Made by a program: the position numbers and the translations under genes | Shown: positions 22,363-24,318 of the stretch, piece after piece | How positions within the stretch are numbered: position 1 is the first letter of the stretch | How the letters are laid out: each line of letters starts with the position of its first letter | Notes under the pieces: model-generated | The model's database searches: none | Told to the model about the DNA's origin: nothing | Seen by the model: only the letters and a program-made list of their open reading frames with translations | Source: a virus | Direction: 5' to 3' (one strand) | DNA: 24,318 bases | Virus record (IMG/VR): IMGVR_UViG_3300033571_020729 | Span: 1-24,318 of that record

Positions 22363-22538
22363 GGGATTTCTTTCTGAAAGAGGGAAACAACGGCGTCCAA
22401 CGCTTCGGCGTGTTTTCGGTGCAGGATGCCGTAAACGCCGCCCTCGGCGACGGAGCCCAATCGGGACCACTCGTCCACCAGCGGCTTCAAGGCAGCGCAC
22501 CACTCGGCATCGCGGTCTTTGATTTCTCGGCTGCTCAC
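22359..22538 (-). CDS. Very small protein, unassigned
   Basis: 59 residues starting at GTG (22538), with AAGGAG 6 nt upstream, the best ribosome-binding site in this operon. The product is helical and charged (EIKDRDAEWCAALKPLVDEWSRLG...YGILHRKHAEALDAVVSLFQKEIP). It overlaps both neighbours by GTGA-type overlaps. No function is recognised. It is too well placed to be a shadow, although the longer frame that runs upstream is Arg/Pro-rich and non-coding. Confidence 0.65.
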   Translation of the reverse strand: MSSREIKDRDAEWCAALKPLVDEWSRLGSVAEGGVYGILHRKHAEALDAVVSLFQKEIP

Positions 22539-22717
22539 GGTTTCTCCTTGGCTTTTTCGGCGGCCTCTGCCGCTTCGGCGGCTTCGATCCGGGCCCAGAT
22601 GCTTGCCGATGCGTTGTTGCGGAGGGCCATCTGTATCGCGGCGGCGGTAAAGGCCTCCTCTTGGCGGGAGGCCAGGTCGGTCAGGTCGGTGAGGCGGTCG
22701 GGGTCTGTACCGTTCAC
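22535..22717 (-). CDS. Very small helical protein, unassigned
   Basis: 60 residues starting at GTG (22717), with AAGGA upstream. The product is a single predicted helix region with an Ala/Glu repeat (IEAAEAAEAAEKAKEKP), preceded by RLTDLTDLASRQEEAFTAAAIQMALR. The gene lies between the resolvase gene (stop 9 nt upstream) and the 59-residue gene (GTGA overlap). No family is recognised. Confidence 0.6.
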   Translation of the reverse strand: MNGTDPDRLTDLTDLASRQEEAFTAAAIQMALRNNASASIWARIEAAEAAEAAEKAKEKP

Positions 22718-22725
22718 TGGGTTCC

Positions 22726-23256
22726 TTAGCAGCCCCAGAGGGCCAGGCCGACTGCATCAGCGGCGTCGGCCCAGGCAGTCTTGGGTAAATTGAACATGGG
22801 AGTCTTGGGGTAGCAGTAGGACGGTCCCTGCTCGAACGGAATCCCCAAGGCCTTGAAGACCCGGCCTTGGTGGATCTCTTTCGGAACCGACCCCTTCCAT
22901 ATCTTAGGCAAGGGGTTTTTGACCTCGGCAGCATAATAAGTCGCAATCGCCAACGCTGCACCGGACACCACCGAGAGATTGGCTATGTCCTGGGGCTTGG
23001 CCCGGTTGGTCTTGCCGGTGTAGGTCAAGTCCTGGCCCTCGGCCACGAACCGGCCTGGCGGGTAGGCCAAGAACATCTCCGGCAGCCCTCGGGCCACCGC
23101 CGCCACCATGCCCAATTTAACCGATTCGGGGTTGCCTGCGGCCCTAAAAAACCGGACCGTCACCAAGGACGGAGGGGAGGTTCTCCGGTCGAGGATCGCG
23201 CAGGCGCAGTCGCGGAGGTCGGGGTCCAGGCCGTAGGTGTAGGGGGAGGTACTCAT
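22726..23256 (-). CDS. RuvC-like Holliday junction resolvase
   Basis: 176 residues with an RNase H-like pattern: Asp11 in YTYGLDPDLRD (strand 1), Glu73 in FVAEGQDL, and Asp164 and Asp167 in the C-terminal ADAADAVGLALWG. The pattern of acidic residues, the basic KTNRAKPQD and KIWKGSVPKE segments, and the length fit phage RuvC-like resolvases, which cut branched DNA before packaging or during recombination. The start is set by an ATGA overlap with the upstream gene. Catalytic roles are assigned from the family pattern, not tested. Confidence 0.75.
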   Translation of the reverse strand: MSTSPYTYGLDPDLRDCACAILDRRTSPPSLVTVRFFRAAGNPESVKLGMVAAVARGLPEMFLAYPPGRFVAEGQDLTYTGKTNRAKPQDIANLSVVSGAALAIATYYAAEVKNPLPKIWKGSVPKEIHQGRVFKALGIPFEQGPSYCYPKTPMFNLPKTAWADAADAVGLALWGC

Positions 23257-23456
23257 GCCTCCACCCAGGTCAGAATTTCATCTTCGAGCCTGTTGGCCTT
23301 GTCTAGGGCCTGGCGGGCGTAGAACCGAAAGTCTCCGGCCTCGTCCGTGCGGCCGGCACGCTCCAGCCACTCGGCGTGTTCCTTGCGGGTGGCGGCCAGT
23401 TCAACAGTCTCGCGGAACTCCCGGACAAGGGAGGTCAAATCCTTTTGGGCTGACAT
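23253..23456 (-). CDS. Small helical protein, unassigned
   Basis: 67 residues. Helical and charged throughout (SLVREFRETVELAATRKEHAEWLERAGRTDEAGDFRFYARQALDKANRLEDEIL). GGAG lies 8 nt before the ATG and the stop overlaps the next start by ATGA. The leader between this gene and its upstream neighbour consists mostly of four exact 18-bp repeats. No family is recognised. Confidence 0.65.
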   Translation of the reverse strand: MSAQKDLTSLVREFRETVELAATRKEHAEWLERAGRTDEAGDFRFYARQALDKANRLEDEILTWVEA

Positions 23457-23470
23457 GGTAATCTCCGGTA

Positions 23471-23560
23471 GGTGTTCGGACCGAGGCAGGTGTTCGGACC
23501 GAGGCAGGTGTTCGGACCGAGGCAGGTGTTCGGACCGAGGCAGGTGTTCAGACCGATTCC
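23471..23560. repeat. Four exact 18-bp direct repeats plus one diverged copy
   Basis: The unit GGTGTTCGGACCGAGGCA occurs four times without a gap (23471-23542). A fifth copy, 23543-23560, has GGTGTTCAGACCGATTCC. Each exact unit contains the interrupted palindrome TCGG-A-CCGA. The fifth copy overlaps the last codons of the upstream gene, and its one A for G change supplies the gene's stop codon. Confidence 0.95.
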
Positions 23561-23832
23561 AGGTAGTAGGCCACCGTGCGGGAGCCTTCCTCGGTGACGC
23601 GACGCAGGCGGGTGCCCTTGGGCAGGGGCAGGCGGGGCAGTTTGTCGTACACGCGGACGGCGATCCGGTTCAGTTCCGTGGACCAGTCCTCGGTCTCGGG
23701 GATGGCAAACTGGAGAGTGTCGCCAAGTTTGAGTTTGGTGATGCCGTCAAAGATGCCGTGGTAGCGCGAGGTGATGCCCTTGCGCTTGGCGTCGATGTCG
23801 AGGGGGAACGGGTAAATGGCTTTGATTTTCAT
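23548..23832 (-). CDS. Small protein of unknown function
   Basis: 94 residues beginning MKIKAIYPFPLDIDAKRKG, mostly beta-like, with a basic middle (DKLPRLPLPKGTRLRRVTEEGSRTV). It is the first gene of the operon after promoter A. The start at 23832 is chosen because the frame further upstream overlaps the promoter and operator. No ribosome-binding sequence is apparent: the bases before the ATG are C-rich. The stop codon lies inside the diverged fifth 18-bp repeat. No family is recognised. Confidence 0.6.
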   Translation of the reverse strand: MKIKAIYPFPLDIDAKRKGITSRYHGIFDGITKLKLGDTLQFAIPETEDWSTELNRIAVRVYDKLPRLPLPKGTRLRRVTEEGSRTVAYYLESV

Positions 23833-23874
23833 GGGGGGTGTTGCGGGTTGGGGTAAAAGGTAGGGTGAGAGGAA

Positions 23875-23896
23875 TAAGGGTATTGTACACCTAGTA
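23875..23896. promoter_or_regulatory. Operator-like element, copy A
   Basis: Minus strand: TACTAGGT, five bases, then ATACCCTTA. It is the same element as copy B (21849-21870), but it lies in the opposite orientation relative to its promoter. The -10 hexamer occupies its centre, so a bound protein should block or recruit RNA polymerase. Confidence 0.65.
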
Positions 23897-23910
23897 CGCG
23901 GAGCGGTCAA
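23882..23910 (-). promoter_or_regulatory. Leftward promoter A
   Basis: On the minus strand: TTGACC (complement of 23905-23910), 17-nt spacer, TACAAT (complement of 23882-23887). The predicted start is near 23875. The leader of about 43 nt leads to the ATG at 23832. The -35 box includes the stop codon of the preceding gene. The operator-like element covers the -10 box. Confidence 0.78.
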
Positions 23911-24236
23911 GCCTGGAACCACTCCGACCACCAGACCTCGAACTGGTCCGGGGTCTTGTTCGGCTTGTCGCCCATGAGCATGACGGTGTTCCAGTACCGT
24001 AGCCGCTCCTTAAGGGGGCAGGCCTTCTCCAGCGCGAGAACCAGGACCGTGCCGAGCGGGTGTCCGGCCTTGCCTGACCGGGTGAGGCTGTCCCACTCCG
24101 GCGGCTTGAAGTCGGCCAGGGCCACAGGCCACGACCAGTTGTTGCACTCGGCCCAGGCCTCGGCCTGCCGGTACTCGGTCAGGGAGGCCACACGCCCCAA
24201 GAGAGCGGCAATCAGGATTGGATCGGTGGGGGTCAT
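23907..24236 (-). CDS. Small protein of unknown function
   Basis: 109 residues. Rich in Trp (AWAECNNWSWPVALADFKPPEWD... FEVWWSEWF). AAGGA precedes the ATG, and the ATG overlaps the stop of the upstream gene (ATGA). The stop codon is part of the -35 box of promoter A. No family is recognised. Confidence 0.6.
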   Translation of the reverse strand: MTPTDPILIAALLGRVASLTEYRQAEAWAECNNWSWPVALADFKPPEWDSLTRSGKAGHPLGTVLVLALEKACPLKERLRYWNTVMLMGDKPNKTPDQFEVWWSEWFQA

Positions 24237-24318
24237 TTGGGTTCCTTCGCTGCCGCGATGCGGTGTTCACACAAGGTACGGTGGGCGGCGTAGGATTCTT
24301 GGGCGGGGGTGGCGAGAA
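24233..24318 (-). CDS. 3' end of a further leftward gene (cut by window)
   Basis: On the minus strand the frame is open from the right edge to TGA at 24233-24235, giving 27 residues ending TLCEHRIAAAKEPK. The stop overlaps the next start (ATGA), the same coupling seen in the rest of the operon. Too little is visible to name it. Confidence 0.5.
   Translation of the reverse strand, partial: LATPAQESYAAHRTLCEHRIAAAKEPK

Noticed and set aside
23471-23560. CRISPR array
   Set aside because: Units are 18 bp and directly abut without spacers.
24010-24270. An 86-codon leftward frame at the right edge
   Set aside because: Overlaps the 109-residue gene in another frame and is Arg/Gly-rich; the 109-residue frame has the Shine-Dalgarno sequence and ATGA coupling.
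1-24318. Integrase, attachment site, tRNA or insertion sequence
   Set aside because: No recombinase, transposase, tRNA-like cloverleaf or flanking inverted repeats seen in reading both strands; lysogeny cannot be judged from this window.

Overview
This window is a piece of a tailed double-stranded DNA phage (or prophage) genome with a siphovirus-type plan: a complete head and tail module reading rightward (about 1-20,770) and a block of small, non-structural genes reading leftward (about 20,838-24,318). There is no tail sheath, no integrase and no tRNA. The tape measure is long (981 residues). The DNA is GC-rich, initiation signals are bacterial, and promoters are sigma70-like, so the host is a bacterium with a high-GC genome; the sequence does not identify it further.

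Rightward module, in order: small terminase (cut by the left edge), large terminase, portal, a protease-scaffold fusion, a probable head decoration protein, major capsid protein, head-tail connector, probable tail terminator, tail tube, virion-morphogenesis protein, tail assembly chaperone with a probable programmed frameshift, tape measure, distal tail proteins, a group of cysteine-rich small proteins, a tail fibre, a second fibre-like protein built from autotransporter-type beta-strand repeats, and two membrane proteins that are candidates for the holin/spanin part of lysis. A strong hairpin at about 20,785-20,815 separates this module from the convergent leftward genes.

Leftward genes: a protein made of four tandem NUMOD1-like helix-turn-helix units with no nuclease domain, a small unknown protein, a secreted lysozyme-like endolysin, two very small proteins, a RuvC-like Holliday junction resolvase, and several unknown proteins. 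They are packed with ATGA/GTGA overlaps and mostly have good Shine-Dalgarno sequences, forming two operons. Each operon starts from a TTGACN-17-TAnnaT promoter, and both promoters carry the same 22-bp near-palindromic element over the -10 box, in opposite orientations. This looks like the operator of a repressor or activator not encoded in the visible part.

The most interesting signals are regulatory. Several late genes are preceded by a hairpin whose T-tract runs directly into a shared 13-nt extended -10 motif (TTTYTGNTANNNT), and at two of these (the portal and connector genes) the start codon lies just 6 nt downstream, which predicts leaderless mRNAs from a terminator-promoter chimera. A third, near-consensus promoter of the same spacing lies inside the protease gene and would start a leaderless mRNA exactly at the first codon of the scaffold domain. 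Also notable are a probable +1 (or -2) frameshift in the tail chaperone and an array of four exact 18-bp direct repeats in the leftward operon.
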